DNA of 64,000 nucleotides from contig NC_052489.1 of the NCBI RefSeq assembly GCF_009730915.1, positions 26,157,916 through 26,221,915 of the forward strand. The letters run 5' to 3'. Origin of the DNA: Dioscorea cayenensis subsp. rotundata (taxonomy: Eukaryota > Streptophyta > Magnoliopsida > Dioscoreales > Dioscoreaceae). Shown here one piece after another: positions 34,549-47,209 of the stretch (position 1 is its first letter; every line of letters starts with the position of its first letter). The notes under the pieces are model-generated. The model was not told the DNA's origin. It did not search any database and saw only the letters and a list, made by a program, of their open reading frames with translations. The translations under genes and the position numbers were made by a program.

Positions 34549-37500
34549 ATGATACTTGTTCCACATAACATATATATATATTATTTTGATTTGGTTTTTT
34601 TTTTTTAAAAAAAAATCAACTACCGATATGCTTATTAATTATGTCTCCTATCAATATCTTTTACAATCTTAAATATATATATCTATATATCTTCTTTGGA
34701 TTTTGATTAGTTTAATTACTGTTCTTAAATTCGCTTATATTCTTTATTATTTATTTATTTTTATTAATAGTTGTGTTTCTAGTATTTTTAAGTAACCTAT
34801 TAAGTGGTTTATTTACAATGCTATATTACTTGACGATATTATCTTGTTTTATGCCTTTTATTTTATAAAAAATTTGGAAAAAAAAGATCGATATATTTAT
34901 TTATTTTATAAATTCCATCCATGATAATAAAAAAAAACTAAAGATAGGAATCAAACCAAGCACGGGAGTCTCACCATCAGCTTTTTAGTAGAATTATTGA
35001 AGCCTGAAACAATATAATTCAAAAGTCTTCAAAGTTTTTTTTTTCTTTCAATTAAATTTGCGGATTGTACTTGTGATTCACATAAAAAATAATACAAAGA
35101 TCACTTTCTGTCCCCATGTTTTGAGGAGCATGTCCCAAACATGCCTTCTTTATCTAAGCATCTTGACCACAAAAGTGAGACCATGAATCCAAAGTCATAA
35201 CAAGTGTTTTCATATAAACCACAACCCCTTCATGCAATGCAAAACGCTTTAGTTTTCTTCAACCTCACCCTCTCCTTTTTATATTATCATAACATGCACT
35301 GCCTTCATGGTCATATATATATATATATATATATATATGGTTCATTTGAGTTTTTGAGCCAGTAAGAACTAAAAACCATATTAAGAGCTAAAAAGTTAAT
35401 GAAGAGAAGAAAATACATCATATGGAACTAATAAACTAAACATAAATGGTTTACAAGTAACAAGGACTGGTGTGCATGCAGCAATGGTGACATATTGATA
35501 TTTATATGGGTGGATGCATGGCAAGGGACAAGCATCAAGTACCCCCTACGTGGCCAACTTGGGAGAAAGTAAAGTGGAGGTTTGTGTGGGAAACTACTAT
35601 TGCATGTGCTTGCAAAGAATAATATATATTTTGAGTGTGACTTAATGAAAATTATATTTATATATATATATATATATATGGTTGGTGTTGGTGTTGTTTT
35701 CTTGAGGGTTTCCATAGCACACTGTGAAGTCCACAGAATGGTGATAAGAAGATTCCCTCCAACTTTTCTTTAAATAATTTAAAAAAAAAGGTCTAACAAA
35801 TGTATATAAGTTTATTAGTATCTAGCTTTCCATTAAAATATCGGATTGGCGTGACAATTAACAGTTAGTTTATATATTATAAAGAATTACTTTGCTTGTG
35901 TTGTTATAAATCCTATTTGACTTTTTTTCAAATGGAAAAATTGTTAGGTTTTGAAAACCATATATGGATTTTTTTTGCAACACTTTTATTTCACATGATT
36001 TTAAACATATTTGACATTTACATGATTAATTCTTTGTTTATATTCCCAAGTATTTAAAATATGTATGTATTATATGACGGTATAGATTTTAATGACATAA
36101 TTAGTTTCTTTTAAAAATATTTCAATAATATAGTCTAAAACTATTTTTCAGAATTGGATTAGAATTGATATCTTAATATGATGCTAATTAAATAACTTTT
36201 TAGATAATACTTTTTAATAAGAAATAGTGACATAATTTTTAATCAAATAGATGTGATAATATAGATAGTGAAGAATTTCTATTTAGGGTAATGCTATGCT
36301 TATCGACTATATTTTTAAATGAATAATAGTTTTTGTTTCCTCAATGCTACAAACTATATGATATCCCTCGAATATAATTGATAGACAACTCATTCTTAAA
36401 AAAAAAAACAATTAAAAAATAATAAAATTTATGGCTATTAAAGTCACATGCATGCACATTAGTGTTAATGGGTCAGGTCTTGGGCAAGCTTATCTAGCCC
36501 CCCAAACCCACCAACCTAACAAGATCAAGCAATGTCCAAAAGTTATAATCATAGCTAGATTATTTAATTAAGATCATTAATACCCCAACTTAATTATATA
36601 TTAAATGTTTGAATTTTCTTTCAATTTGTAATTTCTTAAGCATCATTTTGCTTCCCCAACTACTAGTGCACTCAACAAGCTACTAACCAAAAGTAGTCTC
36701 AAAAGCAAGCCACCATTTCTGAGTGGGAACTTTCTAACTCTGTCTTAATTAACCACAATATATAATTATATCACTAATGACAATTAGAGCAATCAGACAA
36801 GAACACCCATATGATCACCATGATATATATATATATATATATATGGCAAAGTTGTCTTAGTGTTCAACTTTCACCCTGCACTATTATTTCAAAACATCAC
36901 ACTTCCAATATTCAATATAACTTTCACAAATGAAAATGTAAAAAAAAGGAAAAAATAGATAAATAAAAGTTGTTGATAAACTTCATCCTGCCAATATTGA
37001 GAGTCATCTATTTGACTTGGTTCATTAACTAACAAGCCAGTAAATAAATTAAAGAGAATGCATTCTGATCCACTAAAGACTGTAACACTATAGTTAACCT
37101 TTTATAATAATTCATAACAAAATGATGAGTGGGTTTCTTGATATTTTTCCTCAACAAGAATGCATCCACTTATATTATTATATATATAAGTTCCCCTCAG
37201 ATGATGACTTCATTTGATGGAGATGCTTGCAAAGAAAATGGAGAACTTGGCATGCACGAATTCAAACCTTGGTTATATATCTTCAATTCCATGCATGCAC
37301 ATCTAAAATCAAAATGCACTGCTTTGCAAATGCTCTTCCCACTAATTCAGTGAAAGTAATATTGATGTTGATTATTGCTCTCACTGTCATACACAGAAGA
37401 ATCGAATGAAGACAAAAATGGAACAGATATTACCATATTTCTCGTAACAAATACTTGTTTAATTATTATTAGTATTACTATTATTTTGATAATTAATAAG

Positions 37501-37908
37501 CGACAAGTGTTATTCATTTAAGATAAGTCAAGAATGTATGCAAGTGTGAAGCATAACCACATAAGCTTAATAAATTAACACCTATATTTTTACCTTACAT
37601 GGATTTTGGAATTTGATCTCAAATTCTTTCTAAAACAAATACTTTATGTAAGGAGCCTTATACCTAAGTATTAGTATGTGTTTAATTATTTTTTTGGATA
37701 GCAAGTTTTTTTAGATTGATCTTTATTTTCTATAATTATGTTTTAAATGTTATTAAGTTTCTTATATCTATATAAAATAATATTTAAAGTTTTAATCATA
37801 AATTCTATTTTAGGTGCATTCAATATATACATATTGATTTATTTTTGAACCTAAAATTGTTTGTTTTTCTACCCAAGTCTAAAACTTATGCCAAAGTTCC
37901 ATCATTAC

Positions 37909-37910
37909 AC

Positions 37911-37952
<42 letters not shown>
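37909..37952. repeat. (TTA)n microsatellite
   Basis: About fourteen TTA units. Confidence 0.95.
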
Positions 37953-37955
<3 letters not shown>

Positions 37956-38345
37956 ATTTGTGTTTAATTTTAAATGAAAGCATTCTCTAATGAACTAATT
38001 TGTTTAACTAATTAATATCGTTGTTTAACTAATATTGATGGTTAATCAGAGTGTTCAAATATATTTCTAAATATATATTTATTTTCTGCAATATTTTTAT
38101 TTGATTTTATTTTTATTATGTCTTTGAGACTTGTAGATTATTTTGTTGGGCCCTTTGGTATGTCCTTTTTAAGGCATTAAGACATTATTAAAGTAGGCCT
38201 GATAACTTTGATAGTTATAATCAGGTGTGAAAAAAGTTTTCTTTTCTAACTTAATTTAGAGACTTCTACTCTTCGTCCCTTAAAATTTCAAAAAAAAAAT
38301 ATAATTTTCTAAGTGTTATATTATTTATTCAACAAGAAACCATTT

Positions 38346-39096
38346 GGGACTTTGATACTTGCGTTATGTGCTATCAGAACTCTGAAACTGCTGATCATCT
38401 CCTGATTCACTGTGACTTTACTTTCCGTATCTGGTCTTTCTTCAAGACCTATCTTAAACTGCATTCGCTGCCAGTTACGCTTGAGCAGGTTTGGACCACC
38501 TGGATTCCTTCCCTTGATGCGAGCTTGCGCACCTCTTGGGACCTTCTTTCCAGAACAATTTTCTGGAACATTTGGTTGGAAAGAAACAACCGCATTTTTA
38601 ATCATACCTTTCTTCCAACAGATACAATTTTATTTAAAATATCTCATATGTTTACTGACTGGTGTTCTGCAGCCAGAGACTCGTCACAACTTCTCTCCAG
38701 TGACTCCTTCCAGTCTGTTAAGCGCTCCCTTGAGTTCCTGAGCGCTAGATCTGCTGACGTCGCCAATAGCTCGACCCACGCCAAGCCCCACGAGTGATCC
38801 TCCTTTTCTCTAACTGAGCTGGCCTTTGTTACCTTCTGGTCTGGCCTTTGTTACCTTCTGGTGGACTTCGTCACCTCAGTCTCAGACCGTTTTCTTTTTA
38901 TTTTTCTTTTCGTCTGCTTGTTCTGGTTCGCCACACTGCTGGTGTAGCGTCCATTTTGCTTTGTGGGTTTTTGTTGTTTTATTTTTCTCGGTTCTCCCTT
39001 CCGTCTTTTGTTTTGGTGTTTGTTGCTCTGTCGGTTAACTTTTGTCTGTTTTCTGATTTTTTCAATAAATTCGTGGTTTATCCACTTTTATTAAAA
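38346..39096 (+). mobile_element. 5'-truncated L1-like LINE with exact 15-bp target duplication
   Basis: Flanked by AACAAGAAACCATTT at 38331-38345 and 39097-39111. It encodes the C-terminal zinc-binding domain of a LINE reverse transcriptase (CVMCYQNSETADHLLIHCDF, then IFWNIWLERNNRIFNHTF and VKRSLEFLSA) to a stop near 38797, then a 3' region with a GGCCTTTGTTACCTTCTGGT duplication and the end GTGGTTTATCCACTTTTATT plus A run. Truncation by incomplete reverse transcription explains the missing 5' part. Intact duplications suggest a fairly recent insertion. Confidence 0.92.
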
Positions 39097-39111
39097 AACA
39101 AGAAACCATTT

Positions 39112-39777
39112 TATTTATTCATAAAAAATTATATGTTTAGCAGGCATGTGTAAATTATTTTGTTTTCAAGTGATGAGTTTTTTTGCTAAAAACGATATAA
39201 ATCTAACACAAATTTTGTTTATTCTACTGTAACTGATCTCTTTGCCTCAACATTTACATAATTCCATTACTCGAGTCATACATACACAAACATATGATGG
39301 AGGCCTACATTAATTAAATCCAAATATACACATGAGTAAAGAAAATTTACTTCAATATCATTCATGTCCATTTTTAATTTTTATTTCATACAAACAATTC
39401 ATTTTAAAGTTATGGATGGTTTTTAAAGTAATTATATATAATTATATATATATATACATATATATTTGTCCTTTATATATGACTTTGCATCTTAGGATAT
39501 AACCACAGCCACAAGCGTGACATATGATTTTTTAATAAGGTAGATAAGTCAAATAACTCAAGGGAGAAAGAAAATGCCCTTGTTTGCCCCAGCAAAAATA
39601 AATGGAATAGTCATATAATGGCAAAGACTATATATGATATATAATTAACTAGTCTTTGATAAAAAAAATTAAATAATCTTGTGTTATATGACCGAGCTAT
39701 ACATACATATATATACAGTGCATTGAAAGGCTAGCTAAAACAGTGTTGGAGATCATGCTTGCATATGGACAAACATA
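39112..39777. other. Intergenic, 3' of the second LOR gene
   Basis: AT-rich, with a TATATA stretch near 39430-39470. Should include the 3' untranslated region of the second LOR gene. No other feature. Confidence 0.4.
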
Positions 39778-40554
39778 TCAAAGAACCGCATGGCTTGAAC
39801 TAGAACACAAGATACGAGTACTAAATGGTTTACAAGAGATGCGATCCATGACTACAATGAAAGCCATGATCAGCTCAAAATCAACTCCTGGTTTAATGAC
39901 AATGGTGAACACATCATCACCAAGAAACACCGATGTGTTTTTTGCCTTTTTCCTTGAGATCTCCGCAATGACATCACCAGTTCCAGTGAGAATGCTGCAG
40001 TGTCTCCTCCAAAAACAGCCTTCTATCTTGTAATCAGGCTTTGCTGCAACATGACCATGACCGGTGGAGACTGTAGAGTTCAACATGAACACTTGTGCTT
40101 CATCACTGCTTTGCATGATAGATCTCTTCCCCATTGAGAAGACTTCAGTTCTCAATCCATCTTCTAATTTATATCCATTCCATTTATCATGCAGGCTAAA
40201 TATCTGTGAGGATATATAGATAAATCACATGCAATATGGTTAATATATATAGTGAGAAAGAGGGAAAGAGAGAGAAACACATACAATATTAATTGTTTAC
40301 TTAATTACCTGTGGATGGAGTGATAGAAGAGGAGATCCAGAGCCATCCATTAGTAAGAGATCACCAGAAAGGAATTTGTGTCTTCTTGAGTAGTTGTCCA
40401 CCCTGAAGGCTAGCTTGCCACTGGAATCATAGACAGAGAAGCCATCTGTTCCATGAAAAGCCATGCTTGACTTCTTCCACACTGTCCACACTGTTTCATG
40501 GTTATCACCTTTTCTTACTGGCTTTCCAATATTATCAGGATGTATTCTACCCAT
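39778..40554 (-). CDS. LURP-one-related protein (second copy)
   Basis: Two exons, 40554-40309 and 40203-39778, give 223 aa. The first exon is again exactly 82 codons with a phase-0 intron, as in the copy at 28132-28914, so the two descend from one gene. Family blocks seen: ETVWTVWKKSSMAFHGTDGF, GKLAFRVDNYS, DLLLMDGSGSPLLSLHPQ, DKWNGYKLEDG, CFWRRHCSIL, GDVIAEISRKKA and DDVFTIVIKPGVDFELIMAF, with a hydrophobic helix near the end. The C-terminus is about 15 residues longer than the first copy and Ser-rich. Sequence divergence outside the core is high, so the duplication is old. Role unknown; the family includes the defence protein LURP1. Confidence 0.93.
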
Positions 40555-40640
40555 GATATATCAAGAAAGAAATAAAAGAGATGTGGAAACTGATGGAGAG
40601 GAGAGGAAGGACCGAAGGAGATCAAGAAGGGTTAGGTCTT

Positions 40641-40648
40641 TTTATATA
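40641..40648 (-). promoter_or_regulatory. Candidate TATA box of the second LOR gene
   Basis: TATATAAA on the minus strand, 87 bp before the ATG. Position and sequence fit a plant TATA box with a short leader. Confidence 0.5.
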
Positions 40649-41045
40649 TGGAGAGGAATATGTGAATTGGAGCTAGAGTAGGTTTAAAGGTTTTCTAGTG
40701 TGTCATGTCTGACAAGATGGCCATTTGGTCATAAAAAGTCTGATGAAAAAGATAGACCAAGAAGAGTATAGAAATAGCATTCTCATCATGTGCATGTCTT
40801 TGGAGAGTCATCCATTTGGCCATGTTTTTTATTATAAGTGTGTCATTTTTGAATTCATAGTACGGCCGTCAATGTCAGAGGTAACTGTACATTACGTTCC
40901 TATGCTTTGCTTACTGTTAAGGAGACCACTGTTATGGTTGACAAGAATAGTCACACTCTCGTGCATGTCATGCATGAGCAATTTATAACAGAATTTGAGG
41001 TGCAATACTGCTCTTTTTTTTCTTTTTCTTTTTCTTCAATTTGAA

Positions 41046-41113
<68 letters not shown>

Positions 41114-41538
41114 GAGAAAATATGGAAATATTTGGTAAAATGACTAACATGTTTTTGTAGAAAGAGCACGCAACATGAAAATGATGTGTTTGTAGTGTTC
41201 CATGTCATATTATTGTAAACTCTCAAGTGGGGTCTACTTTGGGTAGGTAAGTTAGATTTATATTCAATTTAAAACATACAATGGAAAATGATATATATTT
41301 GGTTTTTACTATCATGTCTTGTTCTTATATATTGGTTTATATATATATGGATTAGCACTCATTTAGGGTTTGTGTGCATTGTAATATAATATATAGACAT
41401 ATTACTGTCATAATTGAGACCAAATGGATCTTAATAAATCAGAAGTGGCTGGTATAATGAAAAGAAATTGTGATTTTGTTTTAATGTGATTTTCCCATGT
41501 TTGAACTCAAAAATTGAGTTTTCTAATTAATTGGAAGT
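40649..41538. other. Upstream region of the second LOR gene
   Basis: Holds a compound microsatellite (AC)n(TA)n(GA)n at about 41047-41112 and otherwise AT-rich sequence. No gene recognised. Confidence 0.45.
41047..41112. repeat. Compound (AC)n(TA)n(GA)n microsatellite
   Basis: About 13 AC, 9 TA and 11 GA units in succession. Confidence 0.9.
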
Positions 41539-41544
41539 TAAACA

Positions 41545-42711
41545 TGTTGGGTTAAAATGTCAAAGTTATGAGTATAATTTGTAGCCAATAGACTTTCTTT
41601 AACTTATAATAAATTAAATTTGAATTATTTTGAACCAATTTTACTCATAATCTTATTTTTATTGCATTGTAATAAAGAAAGAGAATGATGTAAAGCAAAA
41701 ACCTATAAAAAGCACAAAATTAGAGAAAAAGAAGAGCATAATTTCAACAAAAACAGAACAAGTAGATTAGAAAATTTAGCGCTTAGACGTTACAACATAA
41801 AAAGGTACAAAACAGAAATTATAGTGCCTAGGCGCTATAGTCTTTGGCGCCTAGGTGCTACCCCGAGTTATAAAAGGGGCTAGGGTTGAGACGAAAAGGG
41901 AAGAGAATTTCAGAGATCAAGTGGTTGGGAGTGAAGATTTGGCGCGGATTCAGTGCCAGGCTTTAGTTTTTAGTTTTTCTTTGTTTATTTGATTATGAAC
42001 CTTATTCATATGTCAAACTTTGCAATTATTATGTTCTAAATACTTTTTCTAGGGCTACGATGTAGCCAGATTATGAAAACCTAGGTTCATGTTTGTTTAA
42101 TTCAATTGATGCTTGTTTCAAGACTATGTTGGATATTTTAATCTATGCTTAATGCTTGTGATTGCTTGATCACCAATTGTATTATTAGTAATTTGATTTG
42201 AGACCAAGAGGTGATAATTGAATTAGGTCTTGGTTGAAATATCGTATAATCATCATAAGATAGAGATATTTATGAGGTTGTATGCATCATTATAAATTTC
42301 TAGAGCTTAATGAGTTCCATAGGCTCACAGTTATCTCAGAGATGATGTTACCTTATCTAGTGGAATATGCTATTGATGCAGAGAAAGATCAATATGTAAT
42401 TTAGAGAAGTTTGATGACAACATAAGTAACAAACATTGATTGATTGAACTAGATGATCTAGGTAGAATTAGTTTAGGTGAATTCGGAAACCCTAGAATCT
42501 CTTGACATTGATTTCTTCTCATCTAACTATCTTTCTCTAGTTCTTGAATTAGATTTTCTAAATTAAATCTATTCAATCTCATTAGTAAAGTAGAATTAGG
42601 GTAAGTAATTTTAGTAATTAATAAACTCAATCCTCATGGGATAATACTCTCTTATCATTATATTACTTGTTTGTGATAGCATATACTTGCGTTATAAAAA
42701 TCACAACAACA
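41545..42711 (+). mobile_element. Solo LTR, Ty3/gypsy type (1167 bp)
   Basis: Starts TGTTGGG and ends CAACAACA (TG...CA with inverted TGTTG/CAACA). The 6-bp sequence TAAACA lies immediately on both sides (41539-41544 and 42712-42717). It contains a promoter-like TATAAAAGG at 41869 after GCGCCTAGGCGCTA-type palindromic repeats, and a 3' part (CAATCCTCATGGGATAATAC then ATACTTGCGTTATAAAAATC) matching the end of Athila/Tat-like gypsy LTRs as I know them. No primer site or internal domain follows, so recombination left one LTR. Confidence 0.8.
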
Positions 42712-42717
42712 TAAACA

Positions 42718-43150
42718 CAGTAATAATATTCATATATTAGTGAAGAATATGTTTCTTGACTTGATTAAGCCATGGAAAACGAAGTTGTGGTCCCTTTCTA
42801 GATTAATTAATTAATTGGGGATTGATGATATTTTAGCAAGGAGGTGTTTGTGTTGGAGTTGAACTCATGCTAGACTCAATCATTATCATGCAAGGGAACA
42901 TTCTTGGAGGATGGAAAATTCATCATATTGTATTGTGCTTTTGATTGATTAATAGACATAATCACTTACCTAACAAAATTAATGACTTTAAATATATGTT
43001 GATTTTGTAATAAATGATATATCATATAACTAAAAATATCATTAAAATTAAGTAGGAAATCTCTCAATGATATTAAAATAGTGGTAATTGCCCTACAGAC
43101 ATTATAAAATTAACTCAATCATGCTTGACAAATTAAGAAATATAACAAGT

Positions 43151-43185
<35 letters not shown>

Positions 43186-44057
43186 CATTCACAATGAATT
43201 AATAGCAAGATTATAATCTAGAAATGAAACGGATCAACCATAAGACAAAAGCATGAGATTGTGTTTAACACTAAAAGACATTCTGAGAACAAAATTAGGC
43301 CACTGATCGCATCACCTAATTTTGTCCTTAGAATTTATATATAAGATGTATCTTTGACTAAATTTCTTATTTAAATGGAACAACTTACTACTTTGCACCT
43401 CCTAGGTAGCAATAACTTAATTAAATAACAAGCATGTGGATGATGAACTGACTTCAGAGAAAATTAAAGGACTCATGTCACATTCCACAATGATCTGCCT
43501 CCCAAAACCATGTACTTTCATACATCAACTGAGCAACTTGGATTTATAAAATTAATTAGAAAAAAGAAGAATATCATACTAACTTTTCTTTTAAATAATT
43601 AAAAACCCTTCACGGGTTCTAGAGGATGAAGTGAAGGAAAAGGTTGATGTCCTCTTATTGAAAAATTTAGGTTTTCTTAATCAATTTCTTTAATGCAATA
43701 AATAAGTAAATAAATAAATAAAAATAAATCAAAGATGATGGGTTGTAAAATCCTAAGAATATTTTTATGTGCTTTTTTATTTTATTAATTTGCATCTTGT
43801 GTTTAGGGAATAATATTATCGTTAATTATGCAAGTAGGCTTTTGTTAGGGAGGAGATTAGGCGTCGGTGAATTAATATGAACAAAATGTAATGGAGTTAG
43901 TGTGACGTAACCCCCTCACCAAACTATTTAAATTAATTCTTGGCTCCCACTTGCATTGTAGATTTTGATAGACCAGGAAGTCTAGTTTTGATTTAGAGTT
44001 TAGCAACCCTTTAATAGATTTTTTTTTATGGTTTTTAAAAACTCCTATTTTTTAAAA

Positions 44058-44088
<31 letters not shown>

Positions 44089-45825
44089 TGATCGGGTTGG
44101 TTAATGGTTAACTTACTTCTAATTAGTTGTTTGAATTTGGATAAACAATAATTATAAATGTGCCAATCTTTACTTATCTAACCAAGCTCAAAATCTTTTT
44201 GATTCAAGATTGATAGTGGTTAAACTGATACCAAGCTACTATATATTGATTTAAAATGGATATTAATTTCAAACTCATTCAATTGACTCAATTGAATTTA
44301 AAAAATTTTGCAACAATGTTTTGTATTATCACTGTTTTTGTGGTCATTTGTGTTTTTTTACTTGGTGTTGTCTATTTATTTATTTATATTTTTATGCATT
44401 TGTAGTTTATCTATTTTTTATTTTTTTTTAAATTGTAACAAAAATATATTCATGGATAATTTATTAATTTATTATTTATTAACTTCAAATATATTAATTT
44501 ATGAGCTACAATAATGAATTTTAGCTACCCGGTTATAAATTTGTGTAATTATTTTCTATATGATTCGTACACGATTTTGATTTTTTTTTTTTGTCAATAA
44601 TTTATTTTATTTTTAATTAATATAAAGTTTGATCTTATTCTTGTTTAATAAGTTAGAAAGTAATCCATAATTAATATATTCTGGGCCAAAATGTAACCGG
44701 GCTTGAGCTCTTGATATTTAGGGGATTGCTCGTATACATACATATATAATGATACCGAATAAACTAAGGTTACATGATTTAAGTCAATGAGAAGCCCAAT
44801 ATGTGTCACTTAGTCCAAGACTAATTTTTGCTCAAAGAACTTGATGGTATATTTTCCATAGACGGAAGTCCTTCAAATGGAGAGTCCTTAATTAAAAGGG
44901 AAATATAGAGCTAAAATTTATTTAACAAAATATTATGAAATAATATGTTTGATCTTACTCTAATTTTTTTTTATTCCTGATAAAACAATGTGAAAGGGGA
45001 AAATTCATATGATTAACTCTAATTGATTGAATTTAACAACTTATTATTGTTGTTGTCACCGTAAATTGGTGGTATATTTTATTTCTATAAATTAACAAAG
45101 GGTAAATTGGTGGTATATTTTATGTTCAACTTCACAATATTGATATAAAATTAATAATATTCAGATTATCTAAAGAGAATGCTTATCTTCTTGACGATGT
45201 TGATATAAAACCAAATATTATCTTCATGTATGGTTAGATGGCCCCATGCACTTGATAGTGATGCTTCTTAGTTGTGTTTTGTATAAAATATCATGAGTTG
45301 ATTGTCTCACCTATATTAAATATTAAAGACATTCAGACATGCATGATGAATTATTGAGAATGGATGATTAAATCAGGATAATGAAAACCACAATACATTG
45401 GATCAAAGTTATGATATGTTTGATGAGTTTGTAGCTAATAATAATATTATATTTAAAGTATTTTTTACTAATTATATATATAGATATATTTTTCTGTTTC
45501 AGTTCTTAATTTGTTTGGTTCCTGCAGGTATATATATGTTCCATTTCTTTTTTTTTTTTAATAAATTCTTAATTTATCAATTTTATTCATATATATATAT
45601 ATATTCCAAACTATCATCCTCGCATCAAAATTTTTCTAATTTTTTTTATATTTCATCTATTTTATTAGTAAATATAATATTTGCGTCAACACCAAGGGGA
45701 AGTTCTAAACCTAACTAATGAAATACTTAAAAGTTAATATTATTTAAATAGAGTTACACATATGATGAAATATGACGAAGGACTTTTAATTCAAATTAAT
45801 CTATGATATATTGATATGAGAGAGA

Positions 45826-45881
<56 letters not shown>

Positions 45882-46044
45882 GAACCACAACAAAACTGAT
45901 CATGACTACTTAACTTAAAAAAATCATATATAGCTTTACCTAGCGTTCAATCAATACTTTTATAATGCCGTGTGGTGCATGACATCTATATACTAACAAG
46001 ATGGGGGACAATTTTGACAATGAGATATAAATAAATAAATAAAT

Positions 46045-46075
<31 letters not shown>

Positions 46076-46772
46076 AACAAAGATGCATATGTTGAATCAG
46101 AAAAAAAACTAATCTCATATATTAATATATATAAGATCGATAACTATATAACTTGATTTATGCTTAAAGTAGCAGTTATAAATAGTTAGTCGATCAAAAA
46201 GCGAAGTACAACAATAATTGAAGATATAAAGAACGGCATGTATTCTTACCTCCCTCTAATTTTAAGCTTAAAATCCAAATTTATTAAAAAGCAAACACAC
46301 ACAGAATTAATAAATAAATAGTACTCTTAAATTGAGGCCAAAATGTAAAAGTATGATGATGAAGATGATGATCATGATGAGAATAAGAGAATCTCCTTAT
46401 AAATTGCACATGCAATACTGTCTTGCAGGATAAAAATAAAACCCCACCACCCTTGTCACCAGATATGTAAACAAACACACATGTAACACTTTCAGATCAA
46501 ATTGGTACTCATTCTATATATATATCTCTCAACCAAAAGAAACGAACCAATGTGACAGCTTCACAGAAAGAAATTCCATTTTCAAGCTCACCAACTCCAT
46601 AACAAGAAAAGAATCCAATGTATGAATAACCCATCAAATAAATCTCAACCATCCATTATAGTTAACAATACACTGATCATGAATTGAAACATGATGATAT
46701 TTTCATATAGTTAGCCGGTGCATACCCTGCTGCAGCTACCTCATCTAGCATAGCAATGGCAAATGGAGAGGA
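42718..46772. other. Large AT-rich spacer
   Basis: Microsatellites: (TA)n near 43155-43182, 44064-44089 and 46050-46073; (AAT)n 45828-45878. Near 44300-44440 a stretch ending GTAGTTTATCTATTTTTTA then T runs resembles a LINE 3' end. No gene recognised. Confidence 0.45.
45828..45878. repeat. (AAT)n microsatellite
   Basis: About seventeen AAT units. Confidence 0.95.
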
Positions 46773-47039
46773 TTAGACACAGGAGGTGCAGTTGCAGGTC
46801 TTCGGGACGAAGGCGCAAACACCGTAAGGCTTATCGGGGAGGTTGCAGTCGATACCGAAACAGCATGGCATGGAAGAGCAGTTGGTTGGATCACTGGCTG
46901 AGCAGCACCTGCAAGCCAAGCAAAGTTGGAACGGTCCTAGCATGCGGCGGCTGTTGTCAGCGCTGATCGATACGTTACTCATCGGTCCATATTCAACTGA
47001 TATCATCGGAAAGTAGCCTGTACAAACCGCTCCTGCATG

Positions 47040-47079
<40 letters not shown>

Positions 47080-47209
47080 GCATTAGAATTGGTATTAATA
47101 AAGGGTGAATTAAGAGTTAGGATTTTATACCTTTCATGAAGAATGAAGAGTGGAGGAGGAGGAGGAGAGTGATCAGTGTGAGGAAATTGATTGCTTGGTA
47201 CTTGATCAT
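46773..47209 (-). CDS. Small secreted cysteine-rich protein
   Basis: Two exons, 47209-47131 and 47032-46773, give 112 aa. The N-terminus MIKYQAINFLTLITLLLLLH is a clear signal peptide, probably cut near residue 26. The mature part holds 13 cysteines, densely placed: CLACRCC, MPCCFGIDC, GVCAFVPKTC then NCTSCV. I recall similar plant proteins of unknown function with the FQLCxxCxCC...MPCCFGIDCxxPxKPxGVCxFxPxxCxC pattern (an unnamed DUF-type family), but no role is known to me. A signalling or defence peptide is possible. A (TA)n repeat fills part of the intron. An alternative unspliced frame reading straight through the intron (166 codons) lacks a signal peptide and is not favoured. Confidence 0.85.
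47040..47077. repeat. (TA)n microsatellite in intron
   Basis: About 17 TA units close to the 3' splice site of the cysteine-rich protein gene's intron. Confidence 0.9.

Larger units (their letters stand above)
34266..38330. other. Large AT-rich spacer
   Basis: Microsatellites: (TA)n 34497-34545, 35316-35338, 35660-35680 and 36822-36843; (TTA)n 37909-37952. Near 37495-37535, ATTAATAAGCGACAAGTG resembles the SINE tail at 30735. No open frame has the composition or homology of a gene. Confidence 0.45.

Noticed and set aside
38321-38605. 94-codon minus-strand open frame
   Set aside because: Antisense to the LINE coding part.
44300-44440. LINE 3' end fragment
   Set aside because: Only the T-rich end resembles the family; kept as a note, not a feature.
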